A stretch of 64,000 bases of DNA, from NCBI RefSeq assembly GCF_008868005.1, contig NZ_WAAO01000002.1:1054001-1118000 (forward strand). Reading direction: 5' to 3'. Both the position numbers and the translations under genes were made by a program. Each line of letters starts with the position of its first letter. Position 1 is the first letter of the stretch. Below, in pieces: positions 8,244 through 19,692 of this stretch. The notes under the pieces were generated by a model, which was not told where the DNA came from, ran no database searches, and saw only the letters and a list, made by a program, of their open reading frames with translations. The DNA is from Microbacterium algeriense (lineage in GTDB: Bacteria; Actinomycetota; Actinomycetes; Actinomycetales; Microbacteriaceae).

Positions 8244-8845
8244 GCCTTGCTCCGATACAGATGATGCTTCGCGATGTACTGAACGACCCCGTCAGGGACC
8301 AGATACCAGACCGGCTGATCGTCGCGAACGCGTTCACGGCAGTCCGTCGACGAGATCGACAGCGCCGGCACTTCCAGTTGGCTGACGTCGTCGCTCGGGA
8401 GGCCGTCTGTGCTCAGGACATGTCCAGGACGTGAGACCGCGACGAAGTGGGCCAACTGCCACAACTCATCATGGTCCCTCCAACTGAGAATTTGCGCTAC
8501 GGCGTCCGCTCCCGTGATGAAGAAGAGCTCCGCGTCCGGTCGATCCCGCTTCAGGTCCCGCAGCGTGTCGATCGTGTAGGTGGGCCCCTCACGATCGATG
8601 TCCACCCGGCTCACGGTGAACTGGGGGTTCGACGCGGTCGCGATCACCGTCATCAGGTAGCGGTGCTCGCTGGGCGACACCTCGGACTTCTGCCACGGTC
8701 GTCCGGTCGGGACGAAGACGACCTCGTCGAGGCCGAAGGAGTGGGCGACCTCGCTGGCGGCGACCAGGTGGCCGTGATGGATGGGGTCGAATGTCCCGCC
8801 CATCACGCCGATGCGCGGGGGGCGCGTGGTCGCGGCGTCGTTCAT
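8240..8845 (-). CDS. nadD: Nicotinate-nucleotide adenylyltransferase
   Basis: 201 residues. The nucleotidyltransferase motif [11 protein letters not shown] lies at residues 16-26 and the C-terminal [11 protein letters not shown] matches the (S/T)ISSTxxR signature. [10 protein letters not shown] and [15 protein letters not shown] are also typical of NadD. It adenylates nicotinate mononucleotide in NAD synthesis. It belongs to the obgE-proB-proA-nadD-rsfS run and its stop overlaps the start of the following membrane protein gene. Confidence 0.95.
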   Translation of the reverse strand: MNDAATTRPPRIGVMGGTFDPIHHGHLVAASEVAHSFGLDEVVFVPTGRPWQKSEVSPSEHRYLMTVIATASNPQFTVSRVDIDREGPTYTIDTLRDLKRDRPDAELFFITGADAVAQILSWRDHDELWQLAHFVAVSRPGHVLSTDGLPSDDVSQLEVPALSISSTDCRERVRDDQPVWYLVPDGVVQYIAKHHLYRSKA

Positions 8846-8851
8846 GGGGGC

Positions 8852-9076
8852 CTAGTGGCCGTGTCCTGCCTCGTGGCCGTCCTTGCCGTGCCTTGCAGCC
8901 CACGCCTCGGCCTTGGCCGAGTGACGGTTGGCGACGTTCTTGTACGAGAAGGTCACCAGCCCGAGGAAGGCGAACACCACCGCGGCGATGGCTCCGAAGA
9001 TCACCGTTTCGAGCGCGACGTTGCCGTGGTGCTCCGTTTCGGCAGCGGCCATCGCGATCTGTGCGACGAGGTTCAT
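8852..9076 (-). CDS. Small membrane protein with His-rich tail
   Basis: 74 residues from the ATG at 9076. One membrane helix (about residues 22-43, TVIFGAIAAVVFAFLGLVTF) is followed by a basic stretch and a C-terminal tail HGKDGHEAGHGH that could bind metal. It ends six bases before nadD and follows proA by 65 bp, so it is probably in the same operon. Too small for a family call; the position suggests a conserved accessory gene. Confidence 0.65.
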   Translation of the reverse strand: MNLVAQIAMAAAETEHHGNVALETVIFGAIAAVVFAFLGLVTFSYKNVANRHSAKAEAWAARHGKDGHEAGHGH

Positions 9077-9141
9077 CCTGACTCCGTTTCGTGGCGTGCT
9101 GTTCGGGATCCTGTGGGGTACAGCGTCCCCCAGTCTAGCCC

Positions 9142-10395
9142 TCAGTCGCGCGTCTGCCCTGCCCCACGCGCGAGCCATTTGGTGCTGGTCAGCTCGGAGA
9201 GCCCCATCGGTCCTCGAGCATGCAGCTTCTGGGTGGAGATCCCGACCTCGGCACCGAAGCCGAACTCGCCGCCGTCGGTGAATCGCGTCGAGGCGTTGGT
9301 CATCACCACGGCCGAGTCGACCTCGGCGAGGAAGCGTTCCGCGTTGCGCGCATCGGTCGTGATGATCGACTCGGTGTGCCCGGTGCTGTAGCGACGGATG
9401 TGCTCGAGCGCGTCGTCGAGCGAGTCGACCACTTTCATCGCGACATCGAGGCTCAGGTACTCGGTCTCCCAGTCCTCCTCGGTGGCAGGGATCACCGTGG
9501 TCACGAGACCGGCGACGATGTCGTCTCCGTGGATCGCCACGCCCTCGCTCATGAGCGCGCTGGCCACGAGCGGGATGAGGCGCGGGGCGGCCTGACGGTG
9601 CACGAGCACCGTCTCCACGGCGTTGCAGACGCTGGGGCGCTGGACCTTCGCGTTGACGACGATGTCGCACGCCCAGTCGTCTGGTGCGGTCTCATCGAGG
9701 AAGATGTGCACGTTGCCCGCACCGGTCTCGATCACCGGAACCGTCGATTCGGTGACGACCGTCTCGATCAGGCTCGCGCTCCCCCGCGGCACCAGCACGT
9801 CGACCAGTCCTCGGCCGTGCATGAGCGCTCTGGCCCCCTCACGTCCGAAATCGTCGACCGTCTGGATCGCTTCCGGCGTGACGCCGGCAACGGAGAGGGC
9901 GTCGCGCATGATCTCGACCAGCACCGTGTTCGAGTCGCGGGCTGCGCTTCCGCCGCGCAGGACGACCGCGTTGCCCGAGCGCAGGGCCAGTGCGGCGATG
10001 TCGACGGTGACGTTGGGGCGGGCCTCGTAGATCGCGCCGACCACGCCGAACGGAACGCGCACCTGCTCGAGCGCCACGCCGTTGGGCATCCGATGTCCGC
10101 CGACCACCCGGCCGACCGGATCGGGTAGCGCGGCGATCTCACGGACGGCCGCGGCGAGGGCGGCGACCCGCTTGTCGTCGAGTCGCAGACGGTCGATCAG
10201 CGAGTCGCCGATCCCCTCTTCACGTCCGCGTTCGATGTCGCGCGCGTTCGCGTCGATGATGCGGGGCGCCTCGCGCAGCAGAGCGACCGCGACGGCTTCG
10301 AGCGCGCGGACCTTGTCGTCGCTGGTGAGGGACGCCGTGGCGCGGGAGGCCTCTTTGGCGCGCTCGAGGCGCACCTGCGGGGTCTGGTCGGTCAT
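9142..10395 (-). CDS. proA: Glutamate-5-semialdehyde dehydrogenase (gamma-glutamyl phosphate reductase)
   Basis: 417 residues, normal length. It has the aldehyde-dehydrogenase-like fold with VPFGVVGAIYEARPNVTVD, ALRSGNAVVLRGGSAA, and the catalytic cysteine in VQRPSVCNAVETVLVH; the C-terminal FGFGAEVGISTQKLHARGPM is diagnostic of ProA. It carries out the second step of proline synthesis from glutamate. It begins nine bases after the proB stop. Confidence 0.97.
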   Translation of the reverse strand: MTDQTPQVRLERAKEASRATASLTSDDKVRALEAVAVALLREAPRIIDANARDIERGREEGIGDSLIDRLRLDDKRVAALAAAVREIAALPDPVGRVVGGHRMPNGVALEQVRVPFGVVGAIYEARPNVTVDIAALALRSGNAVVLRGGSAARDSNTVLVEIMRDALSVAGVTPEAIQTVDDFGREGARALMHGRGLVDVLVPRGSASLIETVVTESTVPVIETGAGNVHIFLDETAPDDWACDIVVNAKVQRPSVCNAVETVLVHRQAAPRLIPLVASALMSEGVAIHGDDIVAGLVTTVIPATEEDWETEYLSLDVAMKVVDSLDDALEHIRRYSTGHTESIITTDARNAERFLAEVDSAVVMTNASTRFTDGGEFGFGAEVGISTQKLHARGPMGLSELTSTKWLARGAGQTRD

Positions 10396-10404
10396 CCGCC
10401 CAGT

Positions 10405-12698
<2,294 letters not shown>

Positions 12699-12745
12699 TC
12701 AGTGGTTCTGGTCTGCCCGTCTCAACGGAGGGCAGATACACGGAC

Positions 12746-12767
12746 GGGGCGGGCCGAAGCCCGCCCC
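12746..12767 (-). terminator. GC-rich hairpin between rpmA and obgE
   Basis: GGGGCGGGC and GCCCGCCCC form a perfect 9-bp stem; the loop reads TTCG on the minus strand. There is no following T run, so it is more likely a partial terminator or an RNA-end stabiliser that sets the ratio of ribosomal protein to ObgE expression. Confidence 0.6.
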
Positions 12768-12795
12768 GAACCGGATGTCTGGTGTCGTGCTGAGA

Positions 12796-13053
12796 TCACT
12801 CAGCAGCAGCGACGATGTTGACGACCTTGCGGCCGCCCTTCGCGCCGAACTCGACCGCACCCGCGGCCAGAGCGAACAGCGTGTCGTCGCCGCCACGGCC
12901 GACGTTGACGCCGGGGTGGAAGTGCGTGCCGCGCTGGCGGACGATGATCTCGCCGGCGAGGACCTGCTGGCCGCCGAAGCGCTTCACGCCGAGGCGCTGT
13001 GCGTTGGAGTCACGACCGTTACGGGTGGAGCTTGCGCCCTTTTTGTGTGCCAT
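12796..13053 (-). CDS. rpmA: 50S ribosomal protein L27
   Basis: 85 residues. [20 protein letters not shown] opens the mature protein without the cleavable N-terminal extension seen in Firmicutes. [22 protein letters not shown] and the GGDDTLFAL block are diagnostic. It sits near the peptidyl-transferase centre. It follows rplU by 18 bases in one transcription unit. Confidence 0.98.
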   Translation of the reverse strand: MAHKKGASSTRNGRDSNAQRLGVKRFGGQQVLAGEIIVRQRGTHFHPGVNVGRGGDDTLFALAAGAVEFGAKGGRKVVNIVAAAE

Positions 13054-13071
13054 GTCCTGGTCTCCTCGGTC

Positions 13072-13380
13072 TTACTTGATGCCGGTGATCTTGACGCGCG
13101 TGAGCTCCTGACGGTGGCCCTGGCGCTTCTTGTAACCGGTCTTGTTCTTGTACTTCTGGATGATGATCTTCGGGCCGCGGAGGTTTCCGATGACCTCAGC
13201 CGTGACCTTGACCTTCGCCAGGCTGTCGGCGTCGGTGGTCACCGTGGCGCCGTCGACGAGCAGCACAGCGGCAAGCTCGATCTTCTCGCCCTGGGCAGCC
13301 TGCACACGGTCGAGCTGAACGATCGTGCCGACCTCGACCTTCTCCTGCCGCCCACCGGCGCGCACTACTGCGTAAACCAC
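13072..13380 (-). CDS. rplU: 50S ribosomal protein L21
   Basis: 102 residues from the GTG at 13380 ([19 protein letters not shown]). The frame is open further upstream, but that stretch has no L21 character; this start gives the normal family length and has AAGG upstream. The C-terminal [17 protein letters not shown] is diagnostic. First gene of the rplU-rpmA unit, with a leader of about 140 bases from the promoter at 13528-13556. Confidence 0.96.
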   Translation of the reverse strand: MVYAVVRAGGRQEKVEVGTIVQLDRVQAAQGEKIELAAVLLVDGATVTTDADSLAKVKVTAEVIGNLRGPKIIIQKYKNKTGYKKRQGHRQELTRVKITGIK

Positions 13381-13527
13381 TTCATACCTTGTTTCGTTGG
13401 GGAGCACGTCGGCTCCGAGAATCTCACGGGAAGACTGTTGCTTGCATGCGTCGCAGGACGACGGGCACGAACGCAAGGCTCTCCGCATCGACCGGCGAGG
13501 ACGACGCGGCATACGCACCAAGGGACT

Positions 13528-13556
13528 ACTTTACCGGATGAGGCCCGGTGTCGCAA
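13528..13556 (-). promoter_or_regulatory. Promoter of rplU-rpmA
   Basis: On the minus strand TTGCGA (13556-13551), a 17-base spacer and TAAAGT (13533-13528) make a good vegetative-type promoter. Transcription should start near 13521, leaving a leader of about 140 bases before rplU (13381-13521), in which I saw no further gene. Confidence 0.7.
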
Positions 13557-13616
13557 AGCGCGCCGCGCCCGAGCCCCGCGCGGCCCGCCGTATCGGAGCG
13601 GACGTAGGCTGACGAG

Positions 13617-13883
13617 GTGACCGTACTCGTCGACGACCCCCTCTGGCCCGCCCACGGACGCCTGTGGGCGCACCTCGTCAGCGACGCGAGCCTGGACGAG
13701 CTGCACGCGTTCGCGCGGGCCAACGAGGTGCCGGCTCGGGCTTTCGACCGAGACCACTACGACGTGCCGGAGGAACTCATCCCCCGGCTCATCGCCGGCG
13801 GCGCTCAGCATGTCGGCGGCAAGGAGCTCGTCCGCCGACTGATCGCCTCAGGACTCCGGGTCCGCGGTCGCGACCGGCGCTGA
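13617..13883 (+). CDS. DUF4031 domain protein, probably leaderless
   Basis: 88 residues starting with GTG at 13617: MTVLVDDPLWPAHGRLWAHL, then SLDELHAFARANEVPARAFDRDHYDVPE, which is the DUF4031 pattern. It has no membrane segment and its function is unknown. A TAGGCT -10 box at 13605-13610 lies six bases before the GTG, so the transcript probably begins at the start codon. Its last 36 bases overlap the 3' end of the convergent RNase E gene. Confidence 0.8.
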   Translation: MTVLVDDPLWPAHGRLWAHLVSDASLDELHAFARANEVPARAFDRDHYDVPEELIPRLIAGGAQHVGGKELVRRLIASGLRVRGRDRR

Positions 13884-16547
13884 CGCGTCGTTGTTGACGG
13901 CGACGGGCGTCCCGGTGAGCGCGGCCGTCGTCACGCGACGACGCCCTCTGCCCTGACCGGGCGCCTTCGGCTCGGGAAGGGCATCCAGCACCGAATCGAG
14001 CAGCTGCTCCGCCGGAGTCTTCGGGCCCTTCCGGTCGCCGCCGCGCTTCTTGCGTGCCTTCTTGGGCCGCTCCGCCACGGGTGCCTCCGCCGCCGGGGCG
14101 TCGACCGTCTCGGCCTCCGTGGTCCCATCGGCGCTGGGAGCGATCGTCGAGGCGGCGATCTGCGCGAGCGCGGACTTCGCCCCCTCCGTGATGCTGTGGG
14201 TGACGTGGGGTGCGGCCGGAGCGCTCTGGCTCTGGCCGTTGGAGCCGCCTCCGCCGTTGCCGCGCTGACGGCGACCGCTCTGGCCGTTGCCTCCGCCGTT
14301 TCCACTGCCGTTGGCGCGGTGCTTCACGACCGGGTCGTGGTGCACGATGACGCCACGGCCGGCGCAGACCTCGCACGCCTCGCTGAAGGTCTCCAGCAGC
14401 CCGAGTCCGAGCTTCTTCCGCGTCATCTGCACGAGGCCGAGCGAGGTGACCTCGGCGACCTGGTGCTTCGTGCGGTCGCGGCTCAGGCACTCGATCAGGC
14501 GCCGCAGCACGAGATCGCGGTTCGACTCGAGGACCATGTCGATGAAGTCGACCACGATGATGCCGCCGATGTCGCGCAGACGCAGCTGGCGGACGATCTC
14601 CTCCGCCGCCTCGAGGTTGTTCTTGGTGACGGTCTCCTCGAGGTTTCCGCCCGAGCCGACGAACTTGCCGGTGTTGACGTCGACGACCGTCATGGCCTCG
14701 GTGCGGTCGATCACGAGCGAGCCGCCGGAGGGCAGCCACACCTTGCGGTCGAGAGCCTTCTCGATCTGCTCCGTGATGCGGAACGCATCGAACGGGTCGG
14801 TCTCGTCCTCGTAGGCCTCGACGCGCTCGAGAAGGTCGGGCGCGACGCTCTCCAGGTAGGCGCGGATGGTCTGCTGCGCGTCCTCGCCCTGGATCAGCAT
14901 CTTCGTGAAGTCCTCGTTGAAGACGTCACGGACGATCTTGACGAGCAGGTCGGGCTCCGCGTGCAGGAGGGCCGGCGCCTGCTGGTTCTCGACCTGCTTC
15001 TGGATGTGCTCCCACTGCGAGGTGAGACGCTGCACGTCACGCGTGAGCTGGTCCTCGGTCGCCCCTTCGGCGGCGGTGCGGACGATCACGCCGGACGATT
15101 CCGGCAGTACCTCCTTGAGGATGCGCTTCAGGCGGGCCCGCTCGTTGTCGGGGAGCTTCCGGCTGATGCCGTTCATCGAGCCGCCTGGCACGTACACGAG
15201 GTAGCGGCCGGGGAGCGAGATCTGGCTGGTGAGGCGGGCGCCCTTGTGGCCGACCGGGTCCTTCGTGACCTGAACGAGCACGCGGTCGCCCGGCTTGAGG
15301 GCCAGCTCGATGCGACGCGGCTGGTTGCCGGTCTCGACACCGTCCCAGTCGACCTCGCCGGAGTAGAGCACGGCGTTGCGACCGCGGCCGATGTCGACGA
15401 ACGCGGCCTCCATGCTCGGCAGGACGTTCTGCACGCGGCCGAGGTAGACGTTGCCGATGAGCGATGCGTCCTGGTTGCGGGCGACGTAGTGCTCGACGAG
15501 CACGCCGTCCTCGAGGACGCCGATCTGCGTGCGGCCGTTCTTCGAGCGCACGACCATCTTCCGGTCGACGGACTCGCGGCGCGCGAGGAACTCGGCCTCG
15601 GTCACGACCGGGCGACGGCGGCCGGCATCGCGACCGTCGCGGCGGCGCTGCTTCTTGGCCTCGAGCCGCGTCGACCCCTTGATCGCCTTCGGCTCGGTGA
15701 TGTACTCGACGACACGCTGACGCTGGCGCGGCTCATCGCGCTGATCATCCCCGTCGGATCCGCCGCGACGGCGGCGTCCGCGGCGTCCGGAGCCGGTCTC
15801 CTCCTGGGGCTGGTCGCGCTCGGCGATCCGGTCGAAGACGCGCTCGCGGCCGGGTCGGGCCGGAAGCGGCACGATCTCGGGCGCGTAGAAGTGCAGCTGC
15901 GTGGAGACCTGGGAGACGAACACCTCGGGCAGCAGGCCGAGCGACACGGCGGTCACGGCAGCCGGAGTCTCGGGGGCGACCGGCTCCTCCGGCGTCTCGT
16001 CGGCGGAGTCCTGCTCGGCGGAGCCCTTGTCACTCGCGGCGTTCTCGGCCGGGCTCTCCTCGGCGGGGGTCTCCTCGGCGGAGTCCTGCTCGGCGGAGGC
16101 CTCGTCACTCGCGGCGTTCTCGACGGGCGACGTCCCGGCGGCCGCGGTCGACTCGACGATCGCTTCCGCGACCGCCTCGATATCCGCGTCGGAACCGTCG
16201 GCGGCCTCGGGTTCCCCCTCCGCGGCGACAGCCTCGGCGGCGTCGGCGGCGTCAGCCTCGGAGGCCGTCTCGGTCGCGGCGGCGCTGTCATCCGCCGCAG
16301 CCTCAGCCGCATCCACGGCGGCGGCGGTCGCGTCGTCGGCGGCCGCAGCCGCGTCATCGGCGGCCGCGTATCCCGCGGCGAGTTCGTCGGCGGCGGCATC
16401 CGCGGCGACGTCGGCCGCGTCCTCCTCCTCGGTCGACGACGCGGTGCGGTCGTCCGCGTCGGGAGCGGTGGGCTCCGTCAGCTCTCCCGCGGCGTCAGCC
16501 GGGAAGTCGAGGGTAGGGGCGTTGTTGTCATTGTTCTCATCGGCCAT
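13848..16547 (-). CDS. rne: Ribonuclease E/G
   Basis: About 899 residues from the ATG at 16547; a GTG at 16574 would add nine residues but lies inside a perfect hairpin. The first 240 residues or so are Ala/Glu/Asp-rich and disordered, and an Arg-rich linker follows. The catalytic core contains the S1 segment (NVYLGRVQNVLPSMEAAFVD), GGSMNGISRKLPDNER, the catalytic DIGGIIVVDFIDM acidic cluster and the Zn-link CEVCAGRGV. The C-terminus is Gly/Asn/Arg-rich and basic. It performs mRNA decay and stable-RNA processing. A -10-like GATAAT at 16725-16730 on the minus strand implies a leader of about 170 bases. Confidence 0.95.
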   Translation of the reverse strand: MADENNDNNAPTLDFPADAAGELTEPTAPDADDRTASSTEEEDAADVAADAAADELAAGYAAADDAAAAADDATAAAVDAAEAAADDSAAATETASEADAADAAEAVAAEGEPEAADGSDADIEAVAEAIVESTAAAGTSPVENAASDEASAEQDSAEETPAEESPAENAASDKGSAEQDSADETPEEPVAPETPAAVTAVSLGLLPEVFVSQVSTQLHFYAPEIVPLPARPGRERVFDRIAERDQPQEETGSGRRGRRRRGGSDGDDQRDEPRQRQRVVEYITEPKAIKGSTRLEAKKQRRRDGRDAGRRRPVVTEAEFLARRESVDRKMVVRSKNGRTQIGVLEDGVLVEHYVARNQDASLIGNVYLGRVQNVLPSMEAAFVDIGRGRNAVLYSGEVDWDGVETGNQPRRIELALKPGDRVLVQVTKDPVGHKGARLTSQISLPGRYLVYVPGGSMNGISRKLPDNERARLKRILKEVLPESSGVIVRTAAEGATEDQLTRDVQRLTSQWEHIQKQVENQQAPALLHAEPDLLVKIVRDVFNEDFTKMLIQGEDAQQTIRAYLESVAPDLLERVEAYEDETDPFDAFRITEQIEKALDRKVWLPSGGSLVIDRTEAMTVVDVNTGKFVGSGGNLEETVTKNNLEAAEEIVRQLRLRDIGGIIVVDFIDMVLESNRDLVLRRLIECLSRDRTKHQVAEVTSLGLVQMTRKKLGLGLLETFSEACEVCAGRGVIVHHDPVVKHRANGSGNGGGNGQSGRRQRGNGGGGSNGQSQSAPAAPHVTHSITEGAKSALAQIAASTIAPSADGTTEAETVDAPAAEAPVAERPKKARKKRGGDRKGPKTPAEQLLDSVLDALPEPKAPGQGRGRRRVTTAALTGTPVAVNNDASAPVATADPES
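16001..16131 (-). repeat. 75-bp direct repeat inside rne
   Basis: Two copies of a 75-bp unit start at 16001 and 16076, both beginning CGGCGGAGTCCTGCTCGGCG. In protein they give two near-identical 25-residue Glu/Ala/Ser-rich blocks (ENAASD.aSAEQDSAeETP). The unit length is a multiple of three, so expansion keeps the frame. Confidence 0.8.
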
Positions 16548-16564
16548 CTCTGGCTTACTCCCTG

Positions 16565-16587
16565 CACGGGACACTCGGTGTCCCGTG
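16565..16587. promoter_or_regulatory. Perfect hairpin just upstream of the rne start
   Basis: CACGGGACAC, a TCG loop, then GTGTCCCGTG: a perfect 10-bp stem that ends 18 bases before the rne ATG, next to the probable ribosome binding site. As RNA it could be the target through which RNase E limits its own expression, by analogy with other RNase E leaders; as DNA it could be an operator. Confidence 0.55.
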
Positions 16588-16828
16588 AAATCTCATGCGG
16601 TACCCGCGGGTTCCGCGAACTCACTCGGTCTGCGACCGGCTCATGGCTCTGATCGCGTGGGGCATAGGACCCCGAAGTCTGCTCGAAGCGTGTCGCGGCA
16701 ACGCCGTTCATCGCATCACAGGCCATTATCGCACCAAGTGCGGCCGATCGCGGCATCCCGTCACGCGACAGCGTTTTCTCCGGCCGGTTCTCGCCCCATC
16801 CATAGCAGTCGCTGGGATAATCCCCAGT

Positions 16829-17446
16829 ATGAGCGAGCAGCGCACCCGCCCCGTCGTCTACGCCGTCTGGCTGATCATCGCCAGCGTGATCGGGTGGTTC
16901 GCCGCCTTCCAGCTCACGGTCGAGAAGTTCGTGCTCGCGGCCAATCCCGACGCCGTCCTGAGCTGCAACGTCAGCGTGATGATCCAGTGCGGGAAGAACC
17001 TCGAGTCGTGGCAGGGAGAGGTCTTCGGCTTCCCGAACCCGATCCTCGGTATCGCCGGATGGATGGCGCCCCTCTTCGTCGGCGTCGCACTGCTCGCCGG
17101 ATCACGGTTCCCCCGGTGGTTCTGGCTGACCTTCGGCGCCGGCGTGACCTTCGCGTTCGGCCTCGTCTGCTGGCTGATCTGGCAGAGCATCTACGCCCCC
17201 AACCTCGGCGTGCTCTGCCCGTGGTGCATGCTCACCTGGTCCGTAACCATCCCGACCTTCTTCGCCACCATGCTGCACCTGACTCGAAACGGCAGTTTCA
17301 CCAGCAACGAGAAGGTGCAGGAGCGCGCGAATCGGCTGATGGCCTGGGTCCCGCTCGCCACGATCCTCGCGTACGCCGTCGTGATCCTCCTCGCTCAGCT
17401 GCGCGGCCTCGACCTCCTCGGCGAGGTCATCGGCATGATCTTCTGA
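16829..17446 (+). CDS. Vitamin K epoxide reductase (VKOR) family protein
   Basis: 205 residues with about five membrane helices. The paired cysteines C46 and C54 (SCNVSVMIQC) and the redox-active C130-P-W-C133 are the two VKOR motifs. Bacterial VKOR reoxidises DsbA-like thioredoxin-fold proteins with menaquinone, driving disulphide formation outside the membrane. No DsbA fusion or neighbour is seen. The ATG at 16829 lies seven bases after a GATAAT box, so the mRNA may be leaderless. The gene ends in a strong shared terminator. Confidence 0.9.
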   Translation: MSEQRTRPVVYAVWLIIASVIGWFAAFQLTVEKFVLAANPDAVLSCNVSVMIQCGKNLESWQGEVFGFPNPILGIAGWMAPLFVGVALLAGSRFPRWFWLTFGAGVTFAFGLVCWLIWQSIYAPNLGVLCPWCMLTWSVTIPTFFATMLHLTRNGSFTSNEKVQERANRLMAWVPLATILAYAVVILLAQLRGLDLLGEVIGMIF

Positions 17447-17458
17447 GGCCGCACGGAA

Positions 17459-17493
17459 AGAGCCCGTCCACCGAGATTCGGCGGACGGGCTCT
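17459..17493. terminator. Shared convergent terminator of the VKOR gene and ndk
   Basis: AGAGCCCGTCC (17459-17469) pairs with GGACGGGCTCT (17483-17493), and CCGA/TCGG extend the stem inside, making about 15 bp. On the minus strand CTCTTTCC follows, so it works best for ndk, but it also closes the VKOR transcript. Confidence 0.75.
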
Positions 17494-17511
17494 GCGCATG
17501 TGGACGGGTTC

Positions 17512-17928
17512 TCAGTCGAACCAGATGCCCAGTTCGCGCGCGGCCGACTCGGGGCTGTCCGAGCCGTGCACCAGGTTCTGCTGCACCTTGAGCCCCCAGT
17601 CCCTGCCGAAGTCGCCGCGGATCGTGCCCGGCGCGGCGGTCGTGGGATCGGTCGTTCCGGCGAGAGAGCGGAAACCCTCGATGACGCGGTTGCCCGCCAG
17701 GCGGATGGCGACGGACGGGCCGGAGAGCATGAACTCGATCAGCGGCTCGTAGAACGGCTTGCCCTCGTGCTCGGCGTAGTGCGCGGCGAGCAGGTCGCGG
17801 TTCGGCTCGACCAGGCGGATGTCGACGAGGGCGTACCCCTTCGCCTCGATGCGGGCGAGGATCGTGCCGGTGAGGCCGCGGGCGACGCCATCCGGCTTGA
17901 CGAGGACGAGGGTTTCTTCGGTGGCCAT
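17512..17928 (-). CDS. ndk: Nucleoside-diphosphate kinase
   Basis: 138 residues. VKPDGV at residues 10-15 and the phosphorylated histidine H121 in NLVHGSDS are diagnostic, as is GTIRGDFG. It equalises nucleoside triphosphate pools. It is the last gene of the ileS-folC-DUF4233-ndk series; the ATG at 17928 lies one base after the DUF4233 stop. Confidence 0.97.
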   Translation of the reverse strand: MATEETLVLVKPDGVARGLTGTILARIEAKGYALVDIRLVEPNRDLLAAHYAEHEGKPFYEPLIEFMLSGPSVAIRLAGNRVIEGFRSLAGTTDPTTAAPGTIRGDFGRDWGLKVQQNLVHGSDSPESAARELGIWFD

Positions 17929-17929
17929 G

Positions 17930-18343
17930 TCATTCACTCTCTGTCTGAGTCGTGGTCGTGGGCTCGACCGGGCGTCGTGCGTCCAATCGGGCCCCTCCGA
18001 TGGTCGCATACGCCCACATGCCGCCGAAAATCAGGACGACGAGCAGGATCGCCGGAACGAAGAACGCCGACAGCGCGACGGCGGCCTGGACGACCCATCC
18101 GGCGGTGATGGCCCAGGGCTTCGTGATCATGCCGGCGATGGCGATGCACGCGAGCGCCAGCACGGCACCCCCCACGATCGCCCACCACTGCTCGATCCCG
18201 GCGGGAAGCTGCCGGAGGCCGAAGATGGTCAGCCCGACCAGGAAGACCACGATCGCCTCGAAGCCGAGGACGACCGGCGCCAGCTTCTGCACCAGGGTGC
18301 GCGGCGGCCTCGGCCGACGTCCGGACGCTGCGGGAGCGGTCAT
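17930..18343 (-). CDS. DUF4233 membrane protein
   Basis: 137 residues from the ATG at 18343 (overlapping the folC TGA). Four hydrophobic segments: LAPVVLGFEAIVVFLVGLT, WAIVGGAVLALACIAIAG, WAITAGWVVQAAVALSAFF and AILLVVLIFGGMWAYATI, with a Thr-rich tail. This matches the actinobacterial DUF4233 family, regularly found between folC and ndk. Function unknown. Confidence 0.85.
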   Translation of the reverse strand: MTAPAASGRRPRPPRTLVQKLAPVVLGFEAIVVFLVGLTIFGLRQLPAGIEQWWAIVGGAVLALACIAIAGMITKPWAITAGWVVQAAVALSAFFVPAILLVVLIFGGMWAYATIGGARLDARRPVEPTTTTQTESE

Positions 18344-19692
18344 GCGCGCCACCCCGACTTCCAGTCCTCTTCCTCCGACAGGGCGATCGCCTCCCCGGCG
18401 AGGACCACGGACCCCGCGATGACGACGGCGCGACGGTCGGACGCGGCGGCCCATTCGCGGGCGGCATCGGCGGCATCGGCCAGAGAGGGGTGGACGGTCG
18501 CCCGCTGTCCGGACTGCTCGACGAGGTCGGCGATCGCGTCGGCGTCGCTCGCCCTGTCCGACTCGGGCGCCGTGGCGAACACGTGCGCCGCCGCAGGAGC
18601 GAGTTCCGCGACGATGCCGGCGGCGTCCTTGTCGGCGAGCACGCCGAGCACCAGGCCCCACTCGTCGAAGTCGAAGCTGTCGTCGAGGGCTTGGGCGAGC
18701 GCCTTCGCGCCGTGCGGGTTGTGCGCCGCGTCGACGATCACGGTCGGAGCGATGCCGATCAACTGCAGCCGTCCCGGCGAGGTGCTCTCCTGCAGACCCG
18801 CCGTCACGATGTCGGCGGCGATCTGCTGCGTGGCACCGCCGATGAGCGACTCCACCGCGGCCACCGCCAGAGCGGCGTTGTGCCCCTGATGAGCGCCGTA
18901 GAGCGGGAGGTACTCCTCCGAGTACTCCCCCGCCAGACCACGGACGGTGAGCAGCTGACCGCCGACCGCGAGCTTCTGCTCGGTCAGGCCGAACTCCTCG
19001 CCCTCGAACGCGATGGTCGCGTGCCGCTCCGCCGCGACACGGCGCAGCACCTCCGCCGCCTCGGCGGGCTGCTGGGCAGAGACGACCGCAGCGCCCTCCT
19101 TGATGATGCCGGCCTTGACCTGCGCGATCTCCGCGATGGTGTCGCCCAGACGATCCGCGTGGTCGATGTCGATCGGGGCGAACACGGCGACGTCGCCGTC
19201 GGCGGTGTTCGTCGAGTCCCACTCGCCGCCCATGCCGACCTCGAGGACGAGCACGTCCACGGGCGCATCGGCGACCGCCACGAACGCGAGCGCGGTCAGC
19301 AGCTCGAAGAACGTCAGCGGCGCCTCGCCCGCTGCCTCCAGCTCGGCGTCCACGAGACCCACGAACGGCTCGATCTCGTCCCAGGCATCGGCGACGGCGT
19401 CATCCGCGATGGGCTCCCCGTCGATCATGATGCGTTCGGTGAAGCGCTCAAGGTGCGGGCTCGTGAACAGGCCGGTGCGCAGATCGTGCGCGCGCAGCAG
19501 GCTCTCGATCATGCGCGCCGTCGAGGTCTTCCCGTTGGTGCCCGTGATGTGGATCACGCGGTAGGTGCGCTGCGGGTCGTCGAGGTACTCCAGGATCCGC
19601 GCGGTGCGCTCCTTGCGCGGCTGGACCCACCGCTCCCCTGCGCGGCTCAGGAGCGTCTCGTAGACGGCGTCCGCCCGATCTCTCGCGCTCAT
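18340..19692 (-). CDS. folC: Bifunctional folylpolyglutamate synthase/dihydrofolate synthase
   Basis: 450 residues of the Mur-ligase type. The ATP-binding loop is [19 protein letters not shown], then [21 protein letters not shown], and the omega-loop [12 protein letters not shown]. The C-terminal part has [15 protein letters not shown]. It adds glutamate to folates. It starts inside the ileS stop (ATGA), so the two are co-translated. Confidence 0.95.
   Translation of the reverse strand: MSARDRADAVYETLLSRAGERWVQPRKERTARILEYLDDPQRTYRVIHITGTNGKTSTARMIESLLRAHDLRTGLFTSPHLERFTERIMIDGEPIADDAVADAWDEIEPFVGLVDAELEAAGEAPLTFFELLTALAFVAVADAPVDVLVLEVGMGGEWDSTNTADGDVAVFAPIDIDHADRLGDTIAEIAQVKAGIIKEGAAVVSAQQPAEAAEVLRRVAAERHATIAFEGEEFGLTEQKLAVGGQLLTVRGLAGEYSEEYLPLYGAHQGHNAALAVAAVESLIGGATQQIAADIVTAGLQESTSPGRLQLIGIAPTVIVDAAHNPHGAKALAQALDDSFDFDEWGLVLGVLADKDAAGIVAELAPAAAHVFATAPESDRASDADAIADLVEQSGQRATVHPSLADAADAAREWAAASDRRAVVIAGSVVLAGEAIALSEEEDWKSGWRA

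Noticed and set aside
14196..16652. 818-codon plus-strand open frame antisense to rne
   Set aside because: Low-complexity Leu/Gly/Asp-rich translation, mirror of the RNase E coding frame; no ribosome binding site or family similarity.
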